64,000 nt of DNA from Bremerella volcania (GCF_007748115.1 NZ_CP036289.1:4588001-4652000), one strand, 5' to 3'. Positions 15,038 through 26,540 are shown, counted from the first letter of the stretch. Made by a program: numbers and translations. The notes: a model not told the origin generated them from the sequence alone.

Positions 15038-18000
15038 TGCCTGAGAACAAAAAACCGAAATACTGGCGTAGCCTCGGCGAGCTCGAGGGAACTCCTGAAT
15101 TCGAGCAGTTCCTGCGACAGGAATTTCCGGAAGCTGCTGAAGTGGCCCCTACCGGAATGCCGCGTCGCCGCTGGATGCAGCTGATGGGTGCTTCACTGGC
15201 CCTGGCCACCGGTGCCGCTGGCTGCCGCTACCCAGAAGAAGAAGTGGTTGGCTTCCGCTATCCAGAAGAAGAGATCGCACCTTTCTCGCGACGCCCTGAA
15301 GGCCGCATTCCTGGTAAGCCAGAGAAGTTCGCCACGACGCTGACCGTCGCTGGCAAGACCTGCCCCGTTGTCGCTACCAGCTACGATGGTCGCCCGATCA
15401 AGATCGACGGCAACCAGATGCACCCGATGGTCGCTGGTGCCGATACGTACTCTCAGGCCACGCTTCTGCATCTGTACGATCCCGACCGCAGCCAATACCC
15501 GATTGAGCGAGACGTCAACGGTCAGCATTCGCGATCGTGGGACGAATTCGCCGTCTGGTGGAAAGAGCAGTCCAAGAAGTTGGAAGGGGGCAACTCGTCG
15601 AAGCTTGCCATCCTGCACCAGACCAACACTTCGCCGACCGTTCTCGCCCAGATGAACGAAGTGGCTAAGAAATTCCCACAAGCCAAGTGGTACCAGTACG
15701 AATCGATCACCGGCAACACCACGCTGGGAACAGAACTGGCCTTCGGCAAAAAGCTGCGTCCGCTGCTGAATCTCGAGGCGGCCGATATCGTGGTCGACCT
15801 GAGTGCCGACGTTCTGGGTAGCCATGTAACCCATGGCGTGAACAATCAAGGCTTCGCCAAGCGACGTGCTCCTGAAGATGGCCCAATGAGCCGTCTTTAT
15901 GTCGTCGAAAGCCGTTTCTCGGTCACCGGCATTGCCGCCGATCACCGCCTGGCAGTGGCTGCTTCGCTGATGCCCAGCTTCGTGGCTGATCTGGAGCAGA
16001 AGCTTGAAGCGGCTCTTGAAAGTGGCGAAACCAAAGAGAAGCCAGCCGAGAAGATCGACATTGTGATCACCGCCATGGTGAACGACTTGATCAGCCATAA
16101 GGGCAAGAGCCTGGTCGTCGGTGGTGAGTCGCTCGACGCCGAAACCCAGGCACGCATCTGGCGGATCAACAGCAAGCTGGAAAACCTCGGCAAGACGGTT
16201 TCCTTCATCGAAGAGCCCAAGCTGGCTCGCGACAACGTCGGATCGATTGAAGATCTGACCGCGGCGATGAACGCCGGTCAAGTCGATACGGTCCTCTTCC
16301 TGGGTGGCAACCCTGTCTACGATGCACCGGCCGACGTTGATTTGGTTGCCGCCATGGACAAGACCAATACCCAGGTCTACTACGGCGACTATGAGACCGA
16401 GACTTCGAAGATGTCTTCGTGGCATCTGCCTGCTTCGCATGGGCTGGAACAGTGGGGAGATGCACTCGCTTACGATGGCAGCTTCTGCATCGCTCAGCCA
16501 CTGATCTCGCCGATCTTCAAGACGAAGAACCCGATCGAGTTCCTGAGCTTGATCGCTGGTTCCCCGATCAGCGAAACGCTGGAAGCCGTCAAGCAAACCG
16601 TCACCACCGCGTTCTCCAGCTCAGCGAGCGAAGCTGCCTGGACCAAGGTACTGCACGACGGATTCATCGCCGATTCCGCCCCAAAAGCGGTCAGCGTCAC
16701 GATCAACGACTCGCTGGATCTGGGCAACGTCTCGGTTTCCACTTGGCGAGCCGGTCTGGGCGAAGCCTACGATCTGATCTTCCATCCCGGTGCCGGCACT
16801 TACGATGGTCGCTTCGCCAACAACGGTTGGCTGCAGGAACTGCCCGAACCGATCACCAAGGTGACCTGGGACAACGTCGTCACCATGAGCCCCAAGACGG
16901 CCGAAGAAAACGGCGTCCAACAGGCAGAACTGGTGGAACTGTCGGCCAATGGTAAAACGGTCACCTTGCCCGTTTACATTCAGCCAGGTCAGGCACACGG
17001 CACACTCGCCGTCGGACTTGGTTACGGTCGCACGCATGCTGGTGCCGTCGGTGGCAACGTCGATGAAGACATCGCACCGGTCGGGGTCGACGTTGGTCCG
17101 CTTCGCACCAAAGAGACGATGAACCTGGCCACAGGTGCCACGTTCAAAGGGACCGGCAAGCAGTTCAAACTGGCCACCACTCAAGACCACTTTGCGATCG
17201 ACCTGCTCGGTATGCGAGAGATCGGTCGTCGCGTTGGTGAACTGGTTCGCGAAGGGACCGTCGAAGAGTACGAACATCATCCAGACTTCGCCAAGCACAT
17301 CGTTCACCATCCGCCGCTTGAATCCCTGTGGGAAGAACAAGAGTGGATGAAGGAATCGTACGACGGTCATGCTTGGGGTATGTCGATCGACCTGACCAAG
17401 TGCACCGGCTGCAATGCCTGTACGATTGCCTGCCAGTCGGAAAACAACATTCCGATCGTCGGTAAGGAAGCGGTCTCGGTTGGTCGTGAGATGCACTGGA
17501 TTCGCGTCGATCGCTACTTCAGCGGCGACATGGAAGATCCCAAGGCCGTCTCGCAGCCGGTTACCTGTCAGCAGTGCGAAACAGCTCCGTGCGAAAGCGT
17601 TTGCCCGGTTGCCGCCACCGTCCACAGCGACGAAGGCCTCAACGACATGGTCTACAACCGCTGTATCGGTACGCGTTACTGCGGTAACAACTGCCCGTAC
17701 AAAGTTCGCCGCTTCAACTACCTGGACTGGCGTGCCAGCGATCATCGCTTTGAAGCCGGCAACCAGGAGTTGGCCAAGCTGATCTTCAACCCCGAGGTTA
17801 CCGTTCGTAATCGCGGCGTGATGGAGAAGTGCACCTACTGCGTGCAGCGAATCCAAAACACAAAGATCGAAGCCAAAGCCGATCGCCGAGCCATCGGACC
17901 GAACGAAATTCAGGTCGCCTGCCAAGAGGCCTGTGCGTCGAACGCGATCGAGTTTGGTGACCTTAACAATCCGGAAAGCAACGTTGCCAAGGCACACGCC

Positions 18001-18207
18001 AATCCGCGTTCGTATTCGATGCTCGTCGAGTTGAATACCAAGCCTCGCACGCGTTACCTAGCTCGGATCACCAACCCGCATCCCTGGTTGGCCCCGGAAG
18101 TCACCGACCACGGTGAGCACGGTCATGATGATGAGTCCGACCACGGACACGAGCATGCCGAAGGTGATCACGATCACGACCACGCCAAAGAAGAAGAGAA
18201 GCACTAG
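15037..18207 (+). CDS. actB: Alternative Complex III subunit ActB, molybdopterin-oxidoreductase-like with [Fe-S] domain
   Basis: A large peripheral subunit of 1056 residues (1060 from the ATG at 15025). Start 15037 overlaps the actA stop by one base (TAATG); neither start has a clear ribosome site. Near the N-terminus RRRWMQLMGASLALATGAAGC combines a twin-arginine-like stretch with a possible lipobox Cys. The middle (about 90-740) resembles molybdopterin oxidoreductases, which in ACIII carry no molybdenum. From about residue 780 come four ferredoxin-like Cys groups: CTGCNACTIAC, CQQCETAPCESVC, CIGTRYCGNNC and CTYC...CQEAC. The C-terminus is His/Asp/Glu-rich (GHDDESDHGHEHAEGDHDHD), an unusual tail. 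Position and partners make the assignment firm. Confidence 0.92.
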   Translation: MPENKKPKYWRSLGELEGTPEFEQFLRQEFPEAAEVAPTGMPRRRWMQLMGASLALATGAAGCRYPEEEVVGFRYPEEEIAPFSRRPEGRIPGKPEKFATTLTVAGKTCPVVATSYDGRPIKIDGNQMHPMVAGADTYSQATLLHLYDPDRSQYPIERDVNGQHSRSWDEFAVWWKEQSKKLEGGNSSKLAILHQTNTSPTVLAQMNEVAKKFPQAKWYQYESITGNTTLGTELAFGKKLRPLLNLEAADIVVDLSADVLGSHVTHGVNNQGFAKRRAPEDGPMSRLYVVESRFSVTGIAADHRLAVAASLMPSFVADLEQKLEAALESGETKEKPAEKIDIVITAMVNDLISHKGKSLVVGGESLDAETQARIWRINSKLENLGKTVSFIEEPKLARDNVGSIEDLTAAMNAGQVDTVLFLGGNPVYDAPADVDLVAAMDKTNTQVYYGDYETETSKMSSWHLPASHGLEQWGDALAYDGSFCIAQPLISPIFKTKNPIEFLSLIAGSPISETLEAVKQTVTTAFSSSASEAAWTKVLHDGFIADSAPKAVSVTINDSLDLGNVSVSTWRAGLGEAYDLIFHPGAGTYDGRFANNGWLQELPEPITKVTWDNVVTMSPKTAEENGVQQAELVELSANGKTVTLPVYIQPGQAHGTLAVGLGYGRTHAGAVGGNVDEDIAPVGVDVGPLRTKETMNLATGATFKGTGKQFKLATTQDHFAIDLLGMREIGRRVGELVREGTVEEYEHHPDFAKHIVHHPPLESLWEEQEWMKESYDGHAWGMSIDLTKCTGCNACTIACQSENNIPIVGKEAVSVGREMHWIRVDRYFSGDMEDPKAVSQPVTCQQCETAPCESVCPVAATVHSDEGLNDMVYNRCIGTRYCGNNCPYKVRRFNYLDWRASDHRFEAGNQELAKLIFNPEVTVRNRGVMEKCTYCVQRIQNTKIEAKADRRAIGPNEIQVACQEACASNAIEFGDLNNPESNVAKAHANPRSYSMLVELNTKPRTRYLARITNPHPWLAPEVTDHGEHGHDDESDHGHEHAEGDHDHDHAKEEEKH

Positions 18208-18273
18208 TTGCTTTTCGAGCGTTTCCCATACCCCCTAAGCAATCAGCCAAAGTTCACATAACCAAGAGTACGA

Positions 18274-19695
18274 ATGGCCACCGTAAACGAAGTCATTGAC
18301 ACCACAATCGACGATCCGGGCAACCGAACGCCGCTTGTGATTGGCGGGCACGACTACGGCTCGATTACCCGGTTGGTGTGCGGCATCAACGAGAGCAAGA
18401 CCCCCATCGCCTGGTATATCGGCATGTTAATGTCGCTAAGCCTGCTAGGCATGTTGGGCGCCTTGGTCGGTTACCTGATCTTCACGGGCGTCGGTGTCTG
18501 GGGTAACAACAACCCGGTCTACTGGGGCTTCCCGATCGTGAACTTCGTGTTCTGGGTCGGTATCGGTCACGCCGGGACGCTGATTTCGGCCATTTTGTTC
18601 ATCTTCCGTCAGAACTGGCGAACGAGTATCAATCGTTTCGCGGAAGCCATGACGATCTTCGCGGTCGTGTGTGCTGGCCTCTTCCCGGCCATTCACATCG
18701 GTCGTGTCTGGGTCTTCTACTGGTTGTTCCCCCTGCCGAGTTTGCAGCTGGCCATGTGGCCACAGTTCCGCAGCCCGCTGCTGTGGGACGTGTTCGCCGT
18801 TTCGACGTACGCGACCGTCTCGTTGATCTTCTGGTACACCGGTATGATTCCGGATCTGGCAACTTTGCGAGATCGTACCAATAACAAGATCCTTCGCATC
18901 GTCTACTCGATCCTGTCGCTCGGCTGGACCGGTTCGGCCCGTGCCTGGTCGCGGTATGAAAAGGCTTACACACTGTTCGCTGCCCTGGCGGCTCCGCTCG
19001 TCCTTTCGGTGCATACGATCGTTAGTTTCGACTTTGCCGTTTCGCAGCTTCCCGGTTGGCATACGACCATCTTCCCGCCCTACTTCGTCGCTGGTGCGGT
19101 GTTCTCTGGGTTTGGGATGGTGTTGACGCTGATGGTTCCGGCCCGCCAATGGTTCGGCCTGAAAGACGTCGTGACGCTGCGTCACCTGGAAAACGTCTGC
19201 AAGATTTTGCTGGCGACCGGTTCGATGGTCGGTTACGCCTACGCGATGGAATTCTTCATCGCCTGGTATGGCGGCAACATGTACGAAGGCTTCGCATTCA
19301 TCAACCGTGCATTTGGCCCTTACTGGTGGGCTTACTGGATCATGGTTTCCTGCAATGTGATCAGCCCGCAGTTGTTCTGGTTTAAGGTTTGTCGCACGAC
19401 ACCATGGCTGATGTTCGTGATCAGTATTTTCGTGAACATCGGGATGTGGTTCGAGCGATTCGTGATTACGGTCACCTCGCTGGCCCGTGACTTCCTGCCT
19501 TCCTCGTGGGGCATGTTCGAGCCAACGCCGGTCGACTACGGAATGCTGATCGGCAGTTTTGGGTTGTTCTTCACCCTGTTTCTGCTGTTCGTCCGTTTCG
19601 GTCCGATCGTCGCGATGGCGGAAGTCAAATCGGTCATGCCCCACCCGCATTCGCCGGTTCACGACGATCCCCAAGCAGCAGCAGACCACGCGTAA
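18274..19695 (+). CDS. actC: Alternative Complex III subunit ActC (NrfD-like membrane protein)
   Basis: A 473-residue integral membrane protein of the NrfD/PsrC family with about ten hydrophobic segments. It carries a quinol-binding site on the periplasmic side and passes electrons to the iron-sulfur subunit ActB. The N-terminal stretch [17 protein letters not shown] and the sequence are typical of ActC. The C-terminus is short and His/Pro-rich ([11 protein letters not shown]). It begins 66 bases after actB and is followed 40 bases later by the ActD-ActE fusion gene, in the gene order usual for ACIII clusters. Confidence 0.93.
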   Translation: MATVNEVIDTTIDDPGNRTPLVIGGHDYGSITRLVCGINESKTPIAWYIGMLMSLSLLGMLGALVGYLIFTGVGVWGNNNPVYWGFPIVNFVFWVGIGHAGTLISAILFIFRQNWRTSINRFAEAMTIFAVVCAGLFPAIHIGRVWVFYWLFPLPSLQLAMWPQFRSPLLWDVFAVSTYATVSLIFWYTGMIPDLATLRDRTNNKILRIVYSILSLGWTGSARAWSRYEKAYTLFAALAAPLVLSVHTIVSFDFAVSQLPGWHTTIFPPYFVAGAVFSGFGMVLTLMVPARQWFGLKDVVTLRHLENVCKILLATGSMVGYAYAMEFFIAWYGGNMYEGFAFINRAFGPYWWAYWIMVSCNVISPQLFWFKVCRTTPWLMFVISIFVNIGMWFERFVITVTSLARDFLPSSWGMFEPTPVDYGMLIGSFGLFFTLFLLFVRFGPIVAMAEVKSVMPHPHSPVHDDPQAAADHA

Positions 19696-19735
19696 CAAAT
19701 CATTTCCCCTGAGTTATCAGCAGGGCATTAAATAG

Positions 19736-21208
19736 ATGTCACAAGAAGCGAACAACACGGAACCCAAGCTGATCGGGCTGATGGCGCAGTTCGACGACCC
19801 CGACTCCTTGTTGGCGGCGTGCGAAAAAGTGCGAAAGGCCGGTTACACCAAGACCGATGCCTATACGCCTTTCCCTCTGCATGGCATCGACGAAGCGCTT
19901 GGGATCAAACCGACCATCTTGCCATGGATCGTGCTGATGCTCGGTATCATGGGTGGATTCGCAGGCCTCGGTCTGCAGTACATTACCAATGCTGACTGGT
20001 ATCCGTTCATCATTTCGGCCAAACCTGTCTGGAGCTTGCCGGCCAACATTCCGGTGATCTTTGAGCTGGTCATTTTGCACGCGGCCTTCGCCGTTTTCAT
20101 CGGTATGCTGTTTTTGAACAAGCTACCGACCTTCTCGAATCCGTTGTTCCGCGTGCCTGAGTTTGCTCGAGCAACCGACGACAAGTTTTTCCTGACGATC
20201 GACGTCAATGACGAAAAATACAAGCCTAACAAGACCCGTGATCTACTCGATGGTCTCATCGGTCAAACGGATGTGATCGAGGTCTTCGAAGATCCGAGCC
20301 CAGCTGAACTTCCGAAAATCATCAAGTTCGTTGGTATCGGTGTGGCGGTGGTTGCTCTGGTTCCGCCGCTGCTGCTGTGGCGAGCCTATTACCAGACCTC
20401 GACCGTTCCACGCATCAATCCGATTCGTGACATGGACGTCCAGCTTCGTGGCGACACACAGACGGTCAGCCCCGTCTTCGCCGACGGCCGCACCATGCGT
20501 CCTCGCATTCCAGGCACCGTTGCTCGCGGCGAATGGGTCGATCCGATCATGCTGACTGGTATCGTGCCGGAAACAGGCGAGCAGAACGTACTCTTCCTGC
20601 AGGACGAAGAAGCCACTGAAGAAGGTACCAAGAAACCTGCTGAAGAAGAAAATCCAGCTGACGACAAACCGGCGGAAGAGAAACCCGCCGACGAAAAGCC
20701 TGAAGCTGACAAGCCCATGGCGGAAGCCAAGCCAGCCCAGGACAAACCAGCGGACGCGAATCCCGCTGATGCTAAGCCAGCCGAAGGCGAAGCACCTGCT
20801 CAGCCTGAGGAACCGGAACCGAACTGGGTGAAGATCGCTCCGATCAACGTGACCCGGGCAACGCTTGAGCGAGGACGCAACCGCTACAACATCTACTGCT
20901 CCGTATGTCACGGTCTGGCAGGGGACGGCGACGGGCTGGTCTCGCAGCGAGCTCTGCAACTGGAGCAGCCTACCTGGATTCCTCCGACGAATTTGCATAC
21001 CGATTACCTGCTTACCCAGCCTGATGGCAAGATCTACAACACCATCACGCATGGCATTCGCAAGATGAAAGGTTACGGCGACCAGATTCCCGCTGAGGAT
21101 CGCTGGGCGATTGTGACTTATGTTCGAGCCTTGCAGAAGACACGAACAGGTACGCCGGAAGAGATTCCAGCCGTTGAGATGAAAGAACTGGAAATTAAAG
21201 GTCAGTAA
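19736..21208 (+). CDS. actDE: Alternative Complex III ActD-ActE fusion (DUF3341 + monoheme cytochrome c)
   Basis: A 490-residue protein joining two subunits that are separate in Rhodothermus. Residues about 1-195 form ActD (DUF3341), with two transmembrane helices (ILPWIVLMLGIMGGFAG and IPVIFELVILHAAFAVF); a further hydrophobic helix lies at about 200-220 (IIKFVGIGVAVVALVPPLLL). A linker of about 65 residues (about 290-360), almost entirely Ala, Pro, Lys, Glu and Asp with repeated A-D/E-x-K-P-A units, leads to an ActE-type cytochrome c domain with one heme motif YCSVCHG near residue 388 and a distal Met candidate in RKMKGYG. The linker probably lets the cytochrome swing between ACIII and the oxidase (inference). 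It ends five bases before actF. Confidence 0.9.
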   Translation: MSQEANNTEPKLIGLMAQFDDPDSLLAACEKVRKAGYTKTDAYTPFPLHGIDEALGIKPTILPWIVLMLGIMGGFAGLGLQYITNADWYPFIISAKPVWSLPANIPVIFELVILHAAFAVFIGMLFLNKLPTFSNPLFRVPEFARATDDKFFLTIDVNDEKYKPNKTRDLLDGLIGQTDVIEVFEDPSPAELPKIIKFVGIGVAVVALVPPLLLWRAYYQTSTVPRINPIRDMDVQLRGDTQTVSPVFADGRTMRPRIPGTVARGEWVDPIMLTGIVPETGEQNVLFLQDEEATEEGTKKPAEEENPADDKPAEEKPADEKPEADKPMAEAKPAQDKPADANPADAKPAEGEAPAQPEEPEPNWVKIAPINVTRATLERGRNRYNIYCSVCHGLAGDGDGLVSQRALQLEQPTWIPPTNLHTDYLLTQPDGKIYNTITHGIRKMKGYGDQIPAEDRWAIVTYVRALQKTRTGTPEEIPAVEMKELEIKGQ

Positions 21209-21213
21209 GTAAT

Positions 21214-22467
21214 ATGGGCGGTCACCACAAACCAACGATCACAGTGACGGACGACGAATCGATCCGCCTCAATCCGGCTTGGCAGTCGGTGCGACTGGTC
21301 GCGATGGCGGTTGGCGTCTTGGCGCTGCTGCTGGCCATGGGAATTGGAATGACGCAGGAGACTTCTTCCTACTTTTTCCATTCCTACCTGACTAGTTTCG
21401 TCTACTTCCTGAGCATCTCACTGGGGGCTTTGTTCTTCGTTCCCATCCACCACCTCACCCGGGCTGGCTGGAGTGTCGTCGTACGACGCGTGGCGGAACT
21501 ACTAAGCCAGAACCTGATCCCTATGGCGATCTTGTTCCTGGTGATTCTATTTCCCGTGCTCTTTGGTAGTCACACGCTGTTCGAATGGAATGATCCTGCG
21601 AAATGGGAAGTTGGCTCGGCCGAGTACGATCAGTTGATCGCTCATAAGTCGGGCTACTTGAATTCGATCTTCTTCACGATCCGAGCAATCATTTACTTTG
21701 GTACCTGGATCTGCATTGCCCGTTATTTCTTCCTGAACTCCCTGGCTCAGGACGGTAACGGTGACAAGCAAATTACCCTGAAATTGCAGAAGTGGAGTTC
21801 ACTGGCAGTCGTGCTGTTCGCCCTGACGGTCACCTTCGCCTCGTTCGACTGGTTGATGTCGCTCGATCCGCATTGGTTCAGCACGATTTTCGGCGTCTAT
21901 TTCTTTGCCGGAAGTGCCCTGAGCTTCTTCGCATTCATGACGGTCGTCATCTTCCTGCTCCAGCAGGATGGCAAGATGGCTAACATCGTGACCAAAGAGC
22001 ATTACCATGACCTCGGTAAGTACACCTTCGGTTTTACTCTCTTCTGGGGTTACATTGCTTTTAGCCAGTTCCTGCTGATCTGGTATGCGAACATTCCGGA
22101 AGAAACGGGCTGGTACCTGCGTCGTCAAGAGAATGGCTGGGCGATCGTAGCCATCATGCTGATCTTCGGCCACTTCTTCATTCCATTCTTCGGCGTCATG
22201 TCGCGACATATTCGCCGCAACAAGTATATTCTGACTGGGTGGGCAGTGTTCATTCTGGTTATGCACTATGTAGACCTTTACTACATTGTTATGCCCCAGG
22301 TTGCCCATGGAACGGCTGCTCCAAATTTTGGCCTCATTGATGTGTGCTGTATCGTCGGAATTGGCGGTTTATACATTAGCTCGTTGATCTGGTTCGCCAC
22401 CGATAAGCCGTTGGTTCCCGTTAAGGACCCACGTCTGAGCGAATCGTTGGCACTACAGAATCATTAA
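21214..22467 (+). CDS. actF: Alternative Complex III subunit ActF (NrfD-like membrane protein)
   Basis: A 417-residue integral membrane protein, the second NrfD-like subunit of ACIII, with about ten hydrophobic segments. It pairs with ActC in the membrane core and is thought to contribute to a proton path. The opening GGHHKPTITV and the length (about 410-420) suit ActF. It starts five bases after the fusion gene, implying translational coupling, and is followed after 12 bases by the small unknown membrane protein. Confidence 0.92.
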   Translation: MGGHHKPTITVTDDESIRLNPAWQSVRLVAMAVGVLALLLAMGIGMTQETSSYFFHSYLTSFVYFLSISLGALFFVPIHHLTRAGWSVVVRRVAELLSQNLIPMAILFLVILFPVLFGSHTLFEWNDPAKWEVGSAEYDQLIAHKSGYLNSIFFTIRAIIYFGTWICIARYFFLNSLAQDGNGDKQITLKLQKWSSLAVVLFALTVTFASFDWLMSLDPHWFSTIFGVYFFAGSALSFFAFMTVVIFLLQQDGKMANIVTKEHYHDLGKYTFGFTLFWGYIAFSQFLLIWYANIPEETGWYLRRQENGWAIVAIMLIFGHFFIPFFGVMSRHIRRNKYILTGWAVFILVMHYVDLYYIVMPQVAHGTAAPNFGLIDVCCIVGIGGLYISSLIWFATDKPLVPVKDPRLSESLALQNH

Positions 22468-22479
22468 TAAGGTGATTTG

Positions 22480-22863
22480 ATGACGGAAATCACTGAAGAC
22501 ACTCCCGAACAAGACGTAACCGACGCTACGGTTGAGACGACCAACGGTCACGCACTCGACGCGTCGGACCTTCCGATGTATGACGACATGAACACTCCGG
22601 TGATAGCCCTGGTGGGGTTCGTCAGCGCGGTGGTCACCTTCATCTGCATCATTGGGCTGCAAGCGGCTTACCTGCAGTTCGAGAAACAGCAGTACGAAGA
22701 AAAAGTCGTCAATGTCAAACTTGAGGTTGAAGACAGCATCGTAAGTGCTCAAAAAGCCAAGCTGAACGACGGATACAGCTGGGTTAACAAGGAAACAAAG
22801 ACCATCGGCATGCCTATCGAGCAGGCGATGAAGGTGATAGCGGATAAGTACGAGTCGAATTAA
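22480..22863 (+). CDS. small bitopic membrane protein in the ACIII-oxidase operon, unknown
   Basis: A 127-residue protein: an acidic N-terminus of about 40 residues, one transmembrane helix (about 44-67, PVIALVGFVSAVVTFICIIG), then an extracytoplasmic domain of about 55 residues ending in the motif GMPIEQAMKVIADKY. That last motif recalls the 'IPI-x-x-AM' segment seen in small proteins of respiratory operons, but I cannot name a family. ATG at 22480 is preceded by AAGGTG at proper distance; the upstream TTG is not needed. Its place between actF and the SCO gene suggests an assembly or accessory subunit linking complex III and the oxidase. Confidence 0.7.
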   Translation: MTEITEDTPEQDVTDATVETTNGHALDASDLPMYDDMNTPVIALVGFVSAVVTFICIIGLQAAYLQFEKQQYEEKVVNVKLEVEDSIVSAQKAKLNDGYSWVNKETKTIGMPIEQAMKVIADKYESN

Positions 22864-22890
22864 CCCCTCACGGGATTAAGCACGGATCGA

Positions 22891-23763
22891 ATGCGAGGTT
22901 TAGTGACAATTCGTTGGATGTGGGCAGTCGTTTTCTGCTTGGTATTGGCCAACTCGGTGAGGGCTCAGATTGATGAGACTCCCGATGCCGTCGATGGGCT
23001 TGGTGTAACTGAGCACTTAAACGAACAGCTGCCTCTAGAAACACAGTTCACGGATGATCGCGGTGCTTTGATTCGTTTGGGCGACTACTTTGACGGCGAG
23101 AAGCCGGTCATCCTATCGCTCAATTACTCGAATTGCCCGATGCTTTGCCAGCAACAGCTGAACGGTCTCGTGATGACCTTAAGCGAAATGGATGCCAGCG
23201 TCGGAGAAGACTTTCACGTGGTTTCGATCAGCATCGACCCACGCGAGTCTTACCAAAAAGCAAGCAAGACAAGGTTGCGCTACTACCAGGAATACGATCG
23301 CCCAGGCACCGCCGATGGGTGGCACTTTCTGGTTGGAGACGTCACGTCGATTATGGCCGTTGCCAAGGCGACTGGGTTTCAATATCGCTATGTCCCCGAG
23401 CGAAAAGAATACGCCCACAATGCCGTGCTAATGTTGTGCACGCCGGACGGGCGAATTTCTCGCTACATTTACGGCGTTCAATTCGACGAGCCAACCCTGC
23501 GGTTGTCTCTAGTCGAAGCGAGTGAAGGCAAGATCGGGACGACTGTCGATCAGATCATCCTGACCTGCTTCATGTACGACGAAACGGCGGGGCGATACGG
23601 CCCCCAGGCCTTCCGATTGATGCAACTAGGAGCGTTCACCACGGTGGCCTGCCTGGCAATCGGATTGATTCCGTTCTGGGTCCTCCGGCGTAGAACAGCG
23701 GGCGTAGACGCGAAGTTTAATTCCAATTCGATGGACGGTCACCTTCCGTCCAATGCGACTTAA
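22891..23763 (+). CDS. SCO1/SenC-family copper chaperone
   Basis: A 290-residue protein with an N-terminal signal peptide (about 1-26, ending VRAQ), a thioredoxin-like SCO domain and a C-terminal transmembrane anchor (about 252-272, LGAFTTVACLAIGLIPFW), an arrangement opposite to the usual N-terminal anchor. The copper ligands are the two cysteines of NCPMLCQQ and the His of EYAHNAVLML. It would deliver copper to the CuA site of subunit II or maintain its cysteines. It lies 23 bases upstream of the subunit II gene, exactly where a CuA assembly factor is expected. Confidence 0.9.
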   Translation: MRGLVTIRWMWAVVFCLVLANSVRAQIDETPDAVDGLGVTEHLNEQLPLETQFTDDRGALIRLGDYFDGEKPVILSLNYSNCPMLCQQQLNGLVMTLSEMDASVGEDFHVVSISIDPRESYQKASKTRLRYYQEYDRPGTADGWHFLVGDVTSIMAVAKATGFQYRYVPERKEYAHNAVLMLCTPDGRISRYIYGVQFDEPTLRLSLVEASEGKIGTTVDQIILTCFMYDETAGRYGPQAFRLMQLGAFTTVACLAIGLIPFWVLRRRTAGVDAKFNSNSMDGHLPSNAT

Positions 23764-23786
23764 ATACGAAATAAGACAGAGACGAG

Positions 23787-24812
23787 ATGGTCCCAGAAAT
23801 AGGTTCAACCATGCTTTCCATCCTGGCGGATACCATGTTTTTCCCGCCCGAGCGGTCGACGGTCGCTGGAAGTGTCGACGGGTTGTTTGACTTCATCTAC
23901 TACCTGTCGTTGTTCTTCTTCGTGCTTATCATTGGTGCGATGATTTACTTCGTTCTGAAGTATTATCAGCGTCCCGGACACACGGAAACGCCTTCCCCTT
24001 CGCATAACGAAGCGCTGGAAATCACCTGGAGTGTGATTCCTTCGATCCTGGTCGGCGTGATCTTCTTCTTCGGTTTCACCGGGTATCTCAACGTACGGGA
24101 AGCCCCGGAAAACGCCTATGAGATCCAAGTCATTGCGAGCAAATGGAACTGGGTGTTTAAGTATCCCAATGGTGCTGAATCGAGCGACTTGCACATTCCC
24201 GTCGATCGCGATGTGAAGTTCCTGCTGCAATCGCAGGATGTTCTCCACAGTTTTTACATTCCTGCGTTCCGCATCAAAATGGACTGCGTCCCGGCCCGCT
24301 ACACGTCGACCTGGGCACGAGCGACCCACACCACCGGCAGCGGCATTGATGACAGCGGTCATGCCCCGCTTCGTTTATTCTGTGCTGAGTACTGTGGTGA
24401 GCAGCACTCCAAGATGCATCGTGGTGTCTTCGTTCACGAAACCGCGGACTTCGATCAATGGGTCGAGAAGGCTGCCAACATTCTGGAAAACAATCCTCCG
24501 GAAATCGCAGGCGAGATCTTGTTTAAGCGAAAAGGCTGTGCCCAGTGTCACTCGGTTGAAGGTGATAATTCCGCCAAATACCCTGGACCTCCGCTCAACG
24601 GACAGTGGGGAACCGAGCGCCAAGTCATTCCCCGCGGCTCCAGTTCTCCGATTACCGTGACGATGGACGAAAACTACGTTCGTCAGTCGATTCGTCAACC
24701 GAACTCCGAGATCGTCGTCGGACGCAAGCCAGGCATGACCGTGTTCACGCCACAGTTGCTCAAGGACGAAGAAATCACGGCGATCATCGCCTACTTGAAG
24801 TCAATTAAGTAG
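23787..24812 (+). CDS. coxB: cytochrome c oxidase subunit II with fused cytochrome c (caa3 type)
   Basis: A 341-residue subunit II with two transmembrane helices (about 30-52 and 75-95), then a periplasmic CuA domain: HSFYIPAFRIKMD supplies the first His and CAEYCGEQHSKM (about residue 195-210) supplies the Cys-x3-Cys-x3-His-x2-Met ligands. A C-terminal cytochrome c domain carries CAQCH (about residue 251) and a Met candidate in KPGMTVF, so this is a caa3-type oxidase with a tethered electron entry heme. Two ATGs near the start (23787 and 23811) are possible. It is preceded by the SCO gene and followed by subunit I at 24 bases. Confidence 0.95.
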   Translation: MVPEIGSTMLSILADTMFFPPERSTVAGSVDGLFDFIYYLSLFFFVLIIGAMIYFVLKYYQRPGHTETPSPSHNEALEITWSVIPSILVGVIFFFGFTGYLNVREAPENAYEIQVIASKWNWVFKYPNGAESSDLHIPVDRDVKFLLQSQDVLHSFYIPAFRIKMDCVPARYTSTWARATHTTGSGIDDSGHAPLRLFCAEYCGEQHSKMHRGVFVHETADFDQWVEKAANILENNPPEIAGEILFKRKGCAQCHSVEGDNSAKYPGPPLNGQWGTERQVIPRGSSSPITVTMDENYVRQSIRQPNSEIVVGRKPGMTVFTPQLLKDEEITAIIAYLKSIK

Positions 24813-24836
24813 AAATTTGCATAGGGCAGCCAAGCC

Positions 24837-26540
<1,704 letters not shown>

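Noticed and set aside
16621-17997. Long minus-strand reading frame antisense to actB (458 codons)
   Set aside because: The plus-strand frame carries conserved cysteine motifs and known domains; the antisense frame has no recognisable feature and is a shadow of codon bias.
18445-19698. Minus-strand reading frame antisense to actC (417 codons)
   Set aside because: Highly charged, without recognisable domains, and fully overlaps a clear NrfD-family gene.
20243-21235. Minus-strand frame antisense to the ActD-ActE fusion gene (330 codons)
   Set aside because: Phe/Arg/Gly-rich composition is the mirror of the A/K/E/P linker; no independent support.
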